A DNA stretch of 47,154 bases from positions 1 through 47,154 of the forward strand of contig NZ_JADDOJ010000027.1 in assembly GCF_015159745.1 (NCBI RefSeq), given 5' to 3'. This document shows, piece by piece, positions 8,817 through 19,500 of the stretch. Source of the stretch: Ramlibacter aquaticus. Lineage in GTDB: Bacteria; Pseudomonadota; Gammaproteobacteria; Burkholderiales; Burkholderiaceae_C. The notes beneath the pieces are model-generated. The model searched no databases. It worked only from the letters and a program-made list of their open reading frames with translations, and was not told the origin of the DNA. Made by a program: the position numbers and the translations under genes. Each line of letters begins with the position of its first letter. Within the stretch, counting starts at the first letter, position 1.

Positions 8817-9262
8817 TCAGTTCTTTCCGTTGGGCGCGACGCGCGTCCAGACCTGCGTGCGGTAGAAGGGGCCCAGGAAGCCACGCACCTGCAGCTTCTG
8901 GCCGCCTTCCAGCAGCGCCATCTTCAGCCGGTATTCACGGCCGTTCTCCGGGTCCAGGATCTGCCCGCCTTCCCACACCTCGCCGTCGGCGGCCTTGCGG
9001 CCGCCGCGGATGATCTCCAGCCCCACCATGGGCTGGCCCTTGCGCTCGTCCTTGCACTCCACGCAGGTCTCGTCGGGCTTGGCGTCCTTCCTCAGCACGC
9101 GCTCGATGCGGCCGGTGAGGCCCTGGGGCCCCTCGGCGATGCGGATCTCGGCCTTGGCCTCGCCGGTCTTGTCGTCGATGTTGCGCCACAGGCCCACGGG
9201 CGAGGACTGCGCGAGCGCGAGCAGCGGGGCCAGCGCCAGCAGGGTCGCGGCGAGCAGGCGCT

Positions 9263-9266
<4 letters not shown>
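8817..9266 (-). CDS. DUF2147 domain secreted protein
   Basis: 149 residues. A signal peptide (MKRLLAATLLALAPLLALAQ) is followed by a DUF2147 domain with GLWRNIDDKTGEAKAEIRI, LDPENGREY and a C-terminal LQVRGFLGPFYRTQVW. Two cysteines (ETCVEC) sit near residue 70. The family is a periplasmic lipocalin-like beta-barrel of unknown ligand, so an accessory role in handling hydrophobic substrate is only a guess. The start overlaps the stop of the acyl-CoA dehydrogenase gene by 4 bases and its stop lies one base from fadB, placing it firmly inside the fad operon. Confidence 0.88.
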
Positions 9267-11059
<1,793 letters not shown>

Positions 11060-11063
11060 GGAA

Positions 11064-11780
11064 CTACTCCTTGGAAGGGCGTGAGGCCTTGCGGCGCGCG
11101 GCCGTGGCGGGGGCGGTCGGCGCGTCGCAGGCGCCGGCGCCGGCGTTGCGAAGAATGTTGCGGAAACCCGCCTCGGCGCGGGCGATCGCGCCCGGGCTTT
11201 TCAGGAAGCGCGCCTCGTAGTGCAGCGCGAGGATCAGGCCGTGGATCTCGAACAGCACCTGCGCCTCGTCGACGCCGGCGTCCAGATGGCCCTCTTCCTT
11301 GGCCGAGGCGATGGCGCGGATCATGGCGGCGTGCCAGGTGCGCACGGAGCTGGCCAGCGCGTCGCGCACCGGGCCGGCCCGGTCGTCGAACTCGACCGCA
11401 CCGCTGATGTAGATGCAGCCCGAATCGATCTCGATCGAGGTGCGCTTCATCCAGTTGGCGAACAGGGCGCGCAGGCGCGGCAGGCCGCGCGGCTGCGCCA
11501 TCGCCGGATAGAACACCTCGTCCTCGAAGCGCGTGTGGTACTCGCGGATGACCGAGATCTGCAGTTCCTCGCGCGAGCCGAAGTGGGCGAACACGCCCGA
11601 CTTGCTCATCTGCGTCACTTCGGCCAGGGCGCCGATGGACAACCCCTCCAGCCCGATCTGCGTCGCCAGGCCGAGCGCGGCCTCGACGATGGCAGCCTTG
11701 GTCTGCTGGCCCTTCAACAGGCCGCGGCCGGACTCGCGGGACGGGCGTGAGGGCTTGGCAATCGGATCGGGGTCGGACAT
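11064..11780 (-). CDS. TetR/AcrR family transcriptional regulator, leader of the fad operon
   Basis: 238 residues. N-terminal helix-turn-helix at about 27-75 (TKAAIVEAAL ... LSIGALAEVTQMSKSGVFAHFGSREEL), then an all-helical ligand domain. The Ser/Lys-rich C-terminal tail looks disordered. ATG 11780 is chosen because the frame upstream crosses the operator. It is the first gene of a nine-gene fad transcript, 4 bases from the acyl-CoA dehydrogenase, so it most likely represses its own operon and responds to an acyl-CoA. A palindrome lies directly before its start. Ligand identity is inference. Confidence 0.9.
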   Translation of the reverse strand: MSDPDPIAKPSRPSRESGRGLLKGQQTKAAIVEAALGLATQIGLEGLSIGALAEVTQMSKSGVFAHFGSREELQISVIREYHTRFEDEVFYPAMAQPRGLPRLRALFANWMKRTSIEIDSGCIYISGAVEFDDRAGPVRDALASSVRTWHAAMIRAIASAKEEGHLDAGVDEAQVLFEIHGLILALHYEARFLKSPGAIARAEAGFRNILRNAGAGACDAPTAPATAARRKASRPSKE

Positions 11781-11794
11781 GGGCGAAATAAAAC

Positions 11795-11806
11795 GAACGG
11801 TCGTTC
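11795..11806. promoter_or_regulatory. Putative TetR operator in front of the fad operon
   Basis: GAACG-GT-CGTTC is a perfect 5-bp-arm palindrome with a 2-base centre, inside AAACGAACGGTCGTTCTATT, 14 bases upstream of the TetR ATG. It is A/T-rich for this genome, and CGAACGGTCGTT half-sites are common for TetR-family operators. A possible -10 (TTTTAT on the minus strand, 11788-11793) abuts it, so bound regulator would block the promoter. Confidence 0.6.
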
Positions 11807-11960
11807 TATTTTGCACCAAAGGCCGTCCCCGTTGGGCGTTCGACGCATATTAGGGTCCGGTGACTAGGCCGCCGCGCCGCCGTCATGCGGGCGCGCAAAG
11901 TGAGGTAAGCAGTCATTGCAGAGCAGGCTGGGGCCGATGCGCGGTCCTAGACTGCCGCCC

Positions 11961-12308
11961 ATGCAGACAACCAAGCTCAGCACTGCGCTGCACTTCCAGG
12001 TGGTGGCCCTCCTGGAACGCTACGAGAACCATGCCACCCAGCTGGTGGAACGCTGGCTGGACCCCGAGCTCTACCGCCGCGTCAGCGGCGAGATCGAGGA
12101 ACTGGTGCAGCGGGCGGCCGCCCTGCCGGGGCTCGCCGCGTCCGCCCTGGCGTTGCGCATCGCCCACTCCGAGCTGCTGGGGGCGCTGTGGCAGGACCGC
12201 GCCGGCCGCGCGGGGTGCCACCCCGCGCCCGCCACCCTGGTGCAGCGCCACGGCGATTGCGTGCACGCGCTGCGCAGTGCCTGCGTGCGGGCCCTGCAGG
12301 CCGGCTGA
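11961..12308 (+). CDS. Hypothetical protein (115 aa, helical)
   Basis: Not recognised. The ATG at 11961 begins an Ala/Leu/Arg-rich, probably all-helical protein with two Cys in the second half (RAGCHPAP and HGDCVHAL). No signal peptide or membrane segment. It is divergent from the TetR gene across 180 bases and convergent with the HDOD gene. Coding is supported by ordinary GC-rich codon use and its own intergenic space, not by any family match. Conserved short helical proteins of this sort occur in related genomes, but I cannot assign a role. Confidence 0.6.
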   Translation: MQTTKLSTALHFQVVALLERYENHATQLVERWLDPELYRRVSGEIEELVQRAAALPGLAASALALRIAHSELLGALWQDRAGRAGCHPAPATLVQRHGDCVHALRSACVRALQAG

Positions 12309-12330
12309 GGCGCCTGGCGACGGCCCGGGG

Positions 12331-13347
12331 TCAGTCTTCGGCCCACACGCGCGCGACGGCGGGCGCAAGCCCCGGGGGCGGCGCCACTGGCGCCCCCGCG
12401 AGCAGCATCTCGCGCCGCAGCGCGACCAGCGACTCGGCCTGCGCCAGCCTTGCGGTCAGCACCGCCAGCCCATGCGAAGGCGCGGCCGCCGCGTCGGGGC
12501 GCATCGAGCTGCCCCAGGCCGTGAGCAGCGGGCCCAGGCCCCAGTCCGGCAGCAGGAGGGACAGGATGCGGTCGCGCCGCAGGGCCAGGCCCTGCACGGC
12601 CCCCGGCACCCCGAGCAGCCCCTGGTCCAGCACGAGCTCGGCGCCCGCGGGGGTGCGCAGCTGCAGCAGCGCGCTCCAGCCCACGCTGTGCAGCAGGCCC
12701 GCGAGGCAGGCCTCCACGCTGTCATCGCCGGCTTCGCGCGCCAGCGCCGCACCCAGGCGCGCGCAGCGGTCGGATTCTTCCCAGATGCGGGGCGCCGCGC
12801 GGGCAGAGAGGCTGTCGCCGTCAGCCTGGAACAGAGGGCGCACCAGCACGCGCGCGATCACCTGCTTCAGGCCTTCGGCACCCAGCAGGTCCACCGCCTG
12901 CGCCACGTCGCCGCCCTCGCCCTGGCGTCCGTAGAGGGCCGAGCGCGCGAGCCGCAGGGTCTCGGCGGTGAGCACCGCGTCGCGCTGGATCTGCTCCACC
13001 ACCTCGCGCCGGCTCCACGCGTCCGAGCGCAGGGCATTGACCAGGCGGGGCACCAGGTTGGGCGCGCGGCGCAGCAGCCGGCCCGCGGCCGCCTCGCGCA
13101 CCAGCGCGGCGTCCAGGATCGCCAGGAGCTGCGCCACGCGCACAGGCTCCGCGGGCGGGCCGCCGGGCAGTGCCAGCATCCAACCCAGCACCTCGGGCGA
13201 AGGCAGGCCGCCCATGGCGGCTCGCGGGCCGCTGCGGCTGTCGTCCAGCCACGGCAGGGTGGTGTCGAAGGTGGTGGCGGCGCGCGCCTCCCGGGCCGCC
13301 GCGCCGGGAGACTTGCGCAGGCGCCGCCACAGCCGGGCCAGGTCCAT
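12331..13347 (-). CDS. HDOD domain-containing protein
   Basis: 338 residues. The central and C-terminal part resembles HDOD: VVEQIQRDAVLTAETLRLARSALYG, then AVDLLGAEGLKQVIARVLVRPLF, then EACLAGLLHSVGWSALLQL. The metal-binding HD pair of true HD phosphohydrolases is not evident, as expected for HDOD. Such proteins act in signalling, often beside c-di-GMP or two-component systems, usually by unknown partners. The N-terminal 100 residues look like an extra helical region. ATG 13347 has GAGGG 6-7 bases upstream; the longer open frame before it has no supporting signal. Confidence 0.8.
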   Translation of the reverse strand: MDLARLWRRLRKSPGAAAREARAATTFDTTLPWLDDSRSGPRAAMGGLPSPEVLGWMLALPGGPPAEPVRVAQLLAILDAALVREAAAGRLLRRAPNLVPRLVNALRSDAWSRREVVEQIQRDAVLTAETLRLARSALYGRQGEGGDVAQAVDLLGAEGLKQVIARVLVRPLFQADGDSLSARAAPRIWEESDRCARLGAALAREAGDDSVEACLAGLLHSVGWSALLQLRTPAGAELVLDQGLLGVPGAVQGLALRRDRILSLLLPDWGLGPLLTAWGSSMRPDAAAAPSHGLAVLTARLAQAESLVALRREMLLAGAPVAPPPGLAPAVARVWAED

Positions 13348-13481
13348 GCATACCCTCGAAAAGGAAGAGCATGCATGGTACGTGCAAAAGGCGGGCATGG
13401 CCGACAGCGGCCTGCGCGGCCGGCCTACCGCGCCGGGCCACGCGCGCGCGCACAGTGGTGCCAGAGCAGGAGGATCGCGCC

Positions 13482-13937
13482 ATGACCCGACGTCACCATC
13501 ACCCCGCAGCCTGGGCGCTGGCCGCTGCCTTCGCCCTGCCGCTGGCCGCCCACGCCCAGGGGCCGGGGCCCATCGCACCCCAGGCCCCCTGTCCCCACTG
13601 CGGGGTGGTGGAGTCGGTGGTGCCGGTGGAGCGGCATGCGCCCACCAAGGGCATCGCCGGCACCGGCATCACGCCCGGCATGGCGATCGGCGGCGTGGTC
13701 GGCGGCGTGCTGGGCAACCAGCTCGGTGGCGGCAGCGGCAAGGCCGCCACCACCGTGCTCGGCGCAGCAGGCGGCGCCTATGCCGGCCACTACGTGGAGA
13801 AGAACAAGGGCCGCTACACCGCCTACCTGATGCGCATCCGCATGCAGGATGGCAGCCTGCGCACCGTGGAACAGACCCGCGCGCTGCCGCGTGGGGCGCG
13901 GGTGGTGGTGGAAGGGAACCGGGCGAGACTGGCGTGA
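13482..13937 (+). CDS. Glycine-zipper 2TM domain envelope protein
   Basis: 151 residues. An N-terminal signal peptide ends at about AAHAQG. A short segment with CPHCG follows, then a glycine zipper hairpin (GMAIGGVVGGVLGNQLGGG ... GAAGGAYAGHYVEK, about 65-105) as in the SlyB/17-kDa surface antigen group. There is no lipobox Cys at the cleavage site, so it is probably not a lipoprotein. The C-terminal part (YTAYLMRIRMQDGSLRTVEQ) resembles the beta-rich tail of this family. A strong ribosome site AGGAGG lies 9 bases before the ATG. Role: outer-membrane or envelope-integrity protein, inferred from family. Confidence 0.85.
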   Translation: MTRRHHHPAAWALAAAFALPLAAHAQGPGPIAPQAPCPHCGVVESVVPVERHAPTKGIAGTGITPGMAIGGVVGGVLGNQLGGGSGKAATTVLGAAGGAYAGHYVEKNKGRYTAYLMRIRMQDGSLRTVEQTRALPRGARVVVEGNRARLA

Positions 13938-14025
13938 GGGATCGATGCCTGCGAAACGCATAGGCCTCGCGGCGCATACGCTCTAACCAGTCAACCTTGA
14001 GCGCGCCTTCAGGGCGCGCAGTGCA

Positions 14026-14277
14026 TCAGGCGCATTGGTACGGGCTCTCACCCGACAACTCTTTCTTGGTTTCCCAGTCGGTGATCACCACCTTGGACTT
14101 CGGGAACCTGATGCACAACGCGTTGCGAACGGTATAGATGCTTCGGCCGAAGGCCATGTTGGTGAGCTTGTTGAGCTGAACCCCGTCAGCATCGACGGCC
14201 TTGACTTCGTAGGTACCCGTGAGGGTTACGCAGCCTGCCAGGGCGAGGCAGGTCACGGACAAAGGAAGAGATTTCAT
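14026..14277 (-). CDS. Small putative lipoprotein (83 aa)
   Basis: Starts MKSLPLSVTCLALAGC, a signal peptide with lipobox LAGC (Cys15), followed by about 68 residues (YEVKAVDADGVQLNKLTNMAFGRSIYTVRNALCIRFPKSKVVI, quoted as segments YEVKAVDADG and RNALCIRFPK). No family recognised. The same frame stays open upstream for over 100 codons, but residues before the Met do not look like a lipoprotein leader. It borders the degraded 14.3-16.5 kb region and has lower GC than its neighbours, so it may be acquired DNA. Confidence 0.55.
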   Translation of the reverse strand: MKSLPLSVTCLALAGCVTLTGTYEVKAVDADGVQLNKLTNMAFGRSIYTVRNALCIRFPKSKVVITDWETKKELSGESPYQCA

Positions 14278-14581
14278 CTTCGGCCCGGTGTTGGTGAATG
14301 GGGGAGTAAGATCCTGCCGAGAGGAGACAGGGCATTTGCTGCTCGGCATCTCCACGGGTATGAACTCACAAGGCTGCGCAGGTCGCGCACTGCGGCAGTA
14401 TTCGAAGTTGGCCTGCCATCCCCGTGGATGCCAAGGTGCCTCCTCTATGCCCTGCCAAGTGTTTGGTATTCCGAACGCGTCTGTTGTAGCCCGTGCTTGT
14501 ATCAGGGCTCTATTTTCAGGACAAGGATAAAAATACCTCGGGAAGGCCTGAGCAAGGCAGATCAGCAGCCCAGAACCAGAC
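14278..14581. other. No recognisable gene; lower-GC stretch
   Basis: A minus-strand frame continuous with the lipoprotein is open here and reads segments such as YFYPCPENRALI and GWQANFEYCRSA, which could be a remnant, but nothing is identifiable. Base composition is visibly less GC-rich than the flanking core genes. Confidence 0.4.
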
Positions 14582-14767
14582 GGCACCCGACTTGAGCGCC
14601 TGCAGCGGCTCGATGCGTCATGGCCCAAGGCCAGCGTCGTTCTCTCCGGAGACCCTCCGGCCGACGATGACCTGTTCGCGGCGATGGTTGGGGCTGGGCT
14701 GCGCATCGAAGGCGTGATGGCAAAGCGAAGGGGCAGCCCCTACCGGCCAGGCCTACGCAGCGCGGAC
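14582..14767 (+). pseudogene. Fragment of an ATP-dependent DNA ligase
   Basis: An open segment of about 62 codons reads LERLQRLDASWP ... DDLFAAMVGAGLRIEGVMAKRRG then SPYRPGLRSAD. The EGVMAKR lysine motif, SPYRPG and RSAD(W) correspond to the motif IV-V region of ATP-dependent DNA ligases (LigD-type/minor bacterial ligases), where RSADW would be followed by an IK.K motif. Here the similarity stops at RSADC and neither the adenylation Lys motif nor the C-terminal OB domain is present. It is a relic, with no start and no full domain. Identification is by motif memory only. Confidence 0.5.
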
Positions 14768-14871
14768 TGCAATTCACCCGTGCAAGCCGCCTGCCGCGGC
14801 GCAAAGCCCAAGTTCGTTCGGACGAGGCGAACTCTGACTCAATTCGAAAAACTCAAGAAAATCCATGCGAT

Positions 14872-15402
14872 TTAGCGGCCTGCCTTCCTTCTGTCGGCCA
14901 AGGTGACGCTGCGCTCCAACGAGATGCGAAACCGAAGCCCAGGCTGAATGCCGGACTTCGACGGCTTAAGGAAGCTGCTCTACGAGCACACCACCGTTGG
15001 CCACGATGACACGCTGAGAGGCGAAGTTGTGAGGATCGGTGGTGAGGTCAACGAAGGGAAGTCCGAGGGACGCAGCCTCAGGCAAGAGCTGGGCCAATGC
15101 CGACTTCGCGTAGCCAAGCCCCCGCTTCCAGGGCACCACCCCAAAGCCGATATGGCCATGGAAGTGAGGCGGCAGTTCTGTCGTTCCGATTTGCCAGCGC
15201 AAATCGATGTTGCCGCAGAATTCTCCGTCCCACATCCAGCGCCGAAGCCCGGGCAAGCGCTTCAGAACTGAGCCGTCCGGCAGCGTTACGGGTGGCCTTT
15301 GGCTTCTAGGTCGTCCATTCTGGCGATGAACCCCTCGGAGTCAGCGCGCACACGAGCAAGTTCGTTCTCAGCTGCGTTGGGAAGCTGAGGAACAGGCGAC
15401 CA
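14872..15402 (-). pseudogene. GNAT acetyltransferase remnant, 5'-truncated and twice frameshifted
   Basis: The protein can be followed through three frames: ENELARVRADSEGF ... MDDLEAKGHP (ends at TAA 15286-15288), then VTLPDGSVLKRLPGLRRWMWDGEF ... NGGVLVEQLP (stop 14966-14968), then KPSKSGIQPGLRFRISLE to TAA 14872-14874. GNAT hallmarks are the acetyl-CoA loop PWKRGLGYAKSAL and ASQRVIVANGG. One base is missing near 15286-15292 (a short C run) and one is extra near 14963-14968. The first 20 or so residues are gone, replaced by the transporter remnant at about 15403. The largest intact open piece is 14966-15256. Confidence 0.7.
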
Positions 15403-16273
15403 CGGGTGCGGAATAGTGCAAGGTGAGCGCGCGGTTGCCTCGGGGACCCGCGTCGGCCCAGCCGGCACTTTGGCCCAGCGTGGCATAGAAGAGATCGTTC
15501 AGGCCCAGCGCGTTGTCCAGGCTCAGTGTGGCGCTGGCCTGCAGCTTCCCCGTACCGCGGCTGCCGCTGTCGTCCAGGGTGAAGGTGGTGCGCCAGCTCT
15601 TCTGCTGCGACCAGTTCACCACCAGGTCGCTTTAGCCCGGGCCCAGCGAGGCGTCGGAAGCCGGCTCGATCTGGATGTCGGCTCGCGCCGTGGGGACGCG
15701 TTGCAACGCTTCCAGCGCCTGTTCGATGTCCCTCAGGTTGAGAACGTCGCCGGGCCGCAGCGGCGGGATTGCGCCCGCCCTGGGGAAATCTCCTCGAATG
15801 CCTGCGATTCGACCGGGCAGTACGGTGAAGGTCAGGACACCTTGCGCGACCTGCTGGGTCGGAACGAGAACGCGCGAGGTGACATACCCGCGCCCGATCA
15901 ATCCGTTTTGCAGGCGGGTCCCCAGCAGATCGATGCCGCGGGCCCCGATGCAGCGGCCGATGGGATCCTCACCCGGCCCGGCGAGCCACAGCGGAAGCTC
16001 GTCCTCGCGAACCGCCAGGGGTTCCTGGCCCTCGATGACGATGGCGTTGACCCGGACGCATGGAAGCTCCTCGGGCAACCGTCCCACTCGGGGCGTCGGG
16101 TTCCGCTGCAGCTGAATGCTGGGGGAGGGCTGCAACAGCTCGCGGAACTGCTCTTGGCGCTCGCGCTCCCTGCGCGCCTGATCGCTCAGGGCATCAACGC
16201 CCTGAGCATGGACTGCGCCGGAAAGGACGCCAATAAGAACCCACGTGGGCCTGCACTCCACCATGCATCGCAT
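15403..16273 (-). pseudogene. ShlB/FhaC/HecB-type two-partner-secretion transporter, N-terminal half with in-frame stop
   Basis: Outer-membrane TpsB transporters export large TpsA adhesins or haemolysins. Here a signal peptide (ending AVHAQG) is followed by a linker with RELLQPSPS, a POTRA region with RCIGARGIDLLGTRLQN, GRGYVTSRVLVP and LRDIEQALEALQRVPTARADI. The frame then meets TAA at 15632-15634, reading GPG-stop-SDLVVNW. Family members have PGESDLVV, so GAA to TAA is likely. The same frame continues with DDSGSRGTGK, SLDNALGLNDLFYATLG and LTLHYSAP, then ends at a junction with the GNAT remnant near 15403. About half of the 560-residue family length is missing and no TpsA partner gene is in view. 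Confidence 0.8.
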
Positions 16274-16501
16274 GGTGGTCCGGCCAGGCCCTCACGACGC
16301 CTGGCGCGCGCGTTTTGTCTGATCCTCCTGGTATGCGCGCGTGCCCGGGACGCGGAGGATGCGACGATTCATTACAGAGAACATGGCATCGGTGTCGCAG
16401 AAGCCATTGTTCGTTCTCGATCGCCTCAAACAGTCCCGCACCAGGCGCCCGTTGTTGCCGGCCCACAGGACACCTTGTCCCCGACGAGCCGGTCGTGCGC
16501 G
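16274..16501. other. Non-coding spacer between transporter remnant and glutamate dehydrogenase
   Basis: 228 bases upstream of the remnant and downstream of the dehydrogenase stop. I find no credible coding frame or RNA. The composition is mixed and it probably belongs to the degraded segment. Confidence 0.3.
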
Positions 16502-19500
16502 TCAACCCTCGACGAGGTTGCGAAGCTCCCGCAACGCCACCGACAGCATCGCCAGGTCCGGGCTCGCCGCCTCTCCCAGTTCCGTCACCAGCCGCTGCGC
16601 CCGCGCGAAAGCGAGCGGATTGCGCGCCTGCCAGCCCGCCACCCGCGCCTCGCCATCGCCCTGCGGCTGGCTGGCCGCGTCCAGCGTGATGGTGCGGCGA
16701 AGGCCCGCCAAGTCGGAGGCTAGCGCCGCCTTGGCCAGTACCTGCCAGCGGTTGTCGGTGGGCAGGGCCTCGATCTGCACCCGCAGGCGCTCCAGGCCCA
16801 GGCGCTCGCCCACGATCGCGGCCACGTCCGCCGTGGTGCCCAGCGCGCAGCGGGCCGTCTCGGCGATCTCGGCCACGTCGAGCGCGCCGAAGAGGCGCTG
16901 CGCCGAGGCCACGGTCGCCGCCAGCGGCGCCGGCACGCCCACCTGCTGCCAGGCAAGCGCGCGCAGGTCGTCCGCACCGGCGGACTGCAGGCGTTCGCGC
17001 ACCAGCGCCACGGCCGGGCCCAGGCGGGCCACCAGGGCGTCCAGCGGCTCGGCGCCGCGGCGCGAGCGCAGGAACCAGTCGCAGCCGCGCTCCAGCAGGC
17101 GGCGCCATTCCAGCGCCATCGCGGCCTGCGCCTCGTCGGGCACGCGGTTGTCCAGCGCCTCCACCGCCTGCCACAGGGGCACGCTGCCAAAGGCTTCGCG
17201 GGCGGCCAGCCAGGCGCGCACGACACGGTCGGCGCTGGCCCCGGTCTGCTCGGCCATCTGCCAGACGAAGCTGGGGCCGACACGGTTCACCATGCTGTTG
17301 ACCACGTAGGTGGCGATGATCTCGCGCCGCAGCGGATGGCGCGGGATGTCCTCGCCGAAGCGCTCCTGCAGCGCCTTCGGGAAGTAGCGCTGCAGCACGC
17401 CCGCGACCCAGGGGTCCTCCGGCAGCTGCGAGCCCAGGATCTCGTCGTACAGCCACATCTTGCTGTAGGCCAGCAGCACCGCCAGCTCCGGTGCGGTGAG
17501 GCCGGCGCCCCGCGCGCGACGCTGCGCGATCTCCTCGTCGCCGGGCAGGAACTCGATGCCCCGGTCCAGCCGGCCGGCCTTCTCGAGGAAGCGGATGAAG
17601 CCGGCCTGCTCGTCCAGCATCTGGGGCGCCGTGCGCCGCGCGATGGAAAGCGCCTGCGTCTGGAAATAGTTGTCGCGCAGCACCAGCGCCGCGACCTCGT
17701 CGGTCATGGTGGGCAGCAGCGCGTTGCGCGCCTCGCGCGTGAGGCGGCCCTCGCCCTCGGCCAGGCCCAGCAGGATCTTGATGTTGACCTCGTGGTCCGA
17801 GGTGTCCACGCCGGCCGAGTTGTCGATCGCGTCGGTGTACAGGCGAACGCCCGCCATCGCCGCCTCGATGCGCCCGCGCTGCGTGAAGCCCAGGTTGCCG
17901 CCCTCGCCCACCACCTTGCAACGCAGCTCGCGGCCGTCGATGCGCAGCGCGTCGTTGGCGCGGTCCCCGACCTCGGCATGGCGTTCGCTGGACGCCTTGA
18001 CGTAGGTGCCGATGCCGCCGTTGTAGAGCAGGTCCACCGGGGCCTTCAGGATGGCCGAGACCAGCTCGGCGGGCGCCAGCCGCTCGGCGGTGATGCCCAG
18101 CACCTCGCGCACCTGCGGCGAGAGCGGGATGGACTTCTCGCTGCGCGCCCAGACGCCGCCGCCGGCGGAGATGAGCCCCGCGTCGTAGTCGGCCCATGAC
18201 GAGCGCGGCAGCTTGAAGAGCCGCTCGCGCTCGGCGAAGGAGGCCGCGACCTCGGGCGCCGGGTCCAGGAAGATGTGCCGGTGGTCAAAGGCCGCCACCA
18301 GCCGGATGTGGCGCGACAGCAGCATGCCGTTGCCGAAGACGTCGCCCGACATGTCGCCGATGCCGGCCACCGTGAAGTCGGTGGACTGGATGTCCCTGCC
18401 CAGCTCGCGGAAGTGGCGCTTCACGCTCTCCCACGCGCCGCGTGCCGTGATGCCCATGGCCTTGTGGTCGTAGCCCACGCTGCCGCCCGAGGCGAAGGCA
18501 TCGCCCAGCCAGTGGCCGTACTCCTCGCTCACCGCATTGGCGTAGTCCGAGAATGTGGCCGTGCCCTTGTCGGCCGCCACCACCAGGTAGGGGTCGTCGC
18601 CATCGGCGCGCACCACCTGCGGCGGCGGCACGGGCTGGCCCTTGACCAGGTTGTCGGTGAGGTCCAGCAGGCCGCGCAGGTAATCCTGGTAGCAGGCCAC
18701 GCCCTCCTTCATGAAGGCCTCGCGCTCGCTGGCCGGCGGCGCTTTCTTCAGCACGAAGCCGCCCTTGGAGCCCACCGGCACGATCACGGTGTTCTTGACC
18801 ATCTGCGCCTTCACCAGGCCCAGCACCTCGGTGCGGAAGTCGTCCGGCCGGTCGGACCAGCGCAGCCCGCCGCGCGCCACCTTGCCACCGCGCAGGTGGA
18901 TGCCTTCGAAGCGCGGCGAGTAGACCCAGATCTCGTACAACGGGCGCGGCTGCGGCAGGCCGGGCACGGCCGCGCTGTCCAGCTTCAGGCTGAGGAAGGC
19001 GCGGCGCGGGCCGGCCTCGCCGCTCGCGCCCGTGCCGGTGCGCCAGAAGTTGGTGCGCAGGGTGGCCTGCACCAGGGCCAGCAGCTGGCGCAGCACCTTG
19101 TCCTCGTTGAGGTTCTCCACCTTGTCCAGCGCCTGGGCGATGGCACGCACCTGGGCGGCGGCGGCCTCGGCGTCGTGCTGGGCCGGGTCGAAGCGAAGGC
19201 GGAACAGCGACACCAGCATGCGGGCGATGCGCGGGTGGGCCGCCAGCGTGGCGGCGATGGTGGCCTGCGATTGCGGGAAGCCGATCTGCCGCAGGTAGCG
19301 CGCATAGGCCCGCAGGACCACGACCTCCTGCGCCGGCAAGGCCGCCAGCAGCACCAGCCGGTTGAAGTCGTCGCCCTCCACCTCGCCGCGCAGCACGCGC
19401 GCGAAGCCGTCCTCGAACAGGGCCGCCAGCGCATCGGGCGCGACCTCACCGGAGAGCGCCGCCTCCAGCTCGAAGTCGTGGATCCACAGCGCGCTCGCGT

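Noticed and set aside
6482..9013. Plus-strand open frame of 843 codons antisense to the fadB-like gene
   Set aside because: Same shadow composition, and the opposite strand carries a complete multidomain enzyme.
13994..14020. Hairpin GCGCGCC-TTCAG-GGCGCGC between convergent genes as intrinsic terminator
   Set aside because: No T-run on either strand and the stem is only 7 bp of alternating GC; left as uncertain.
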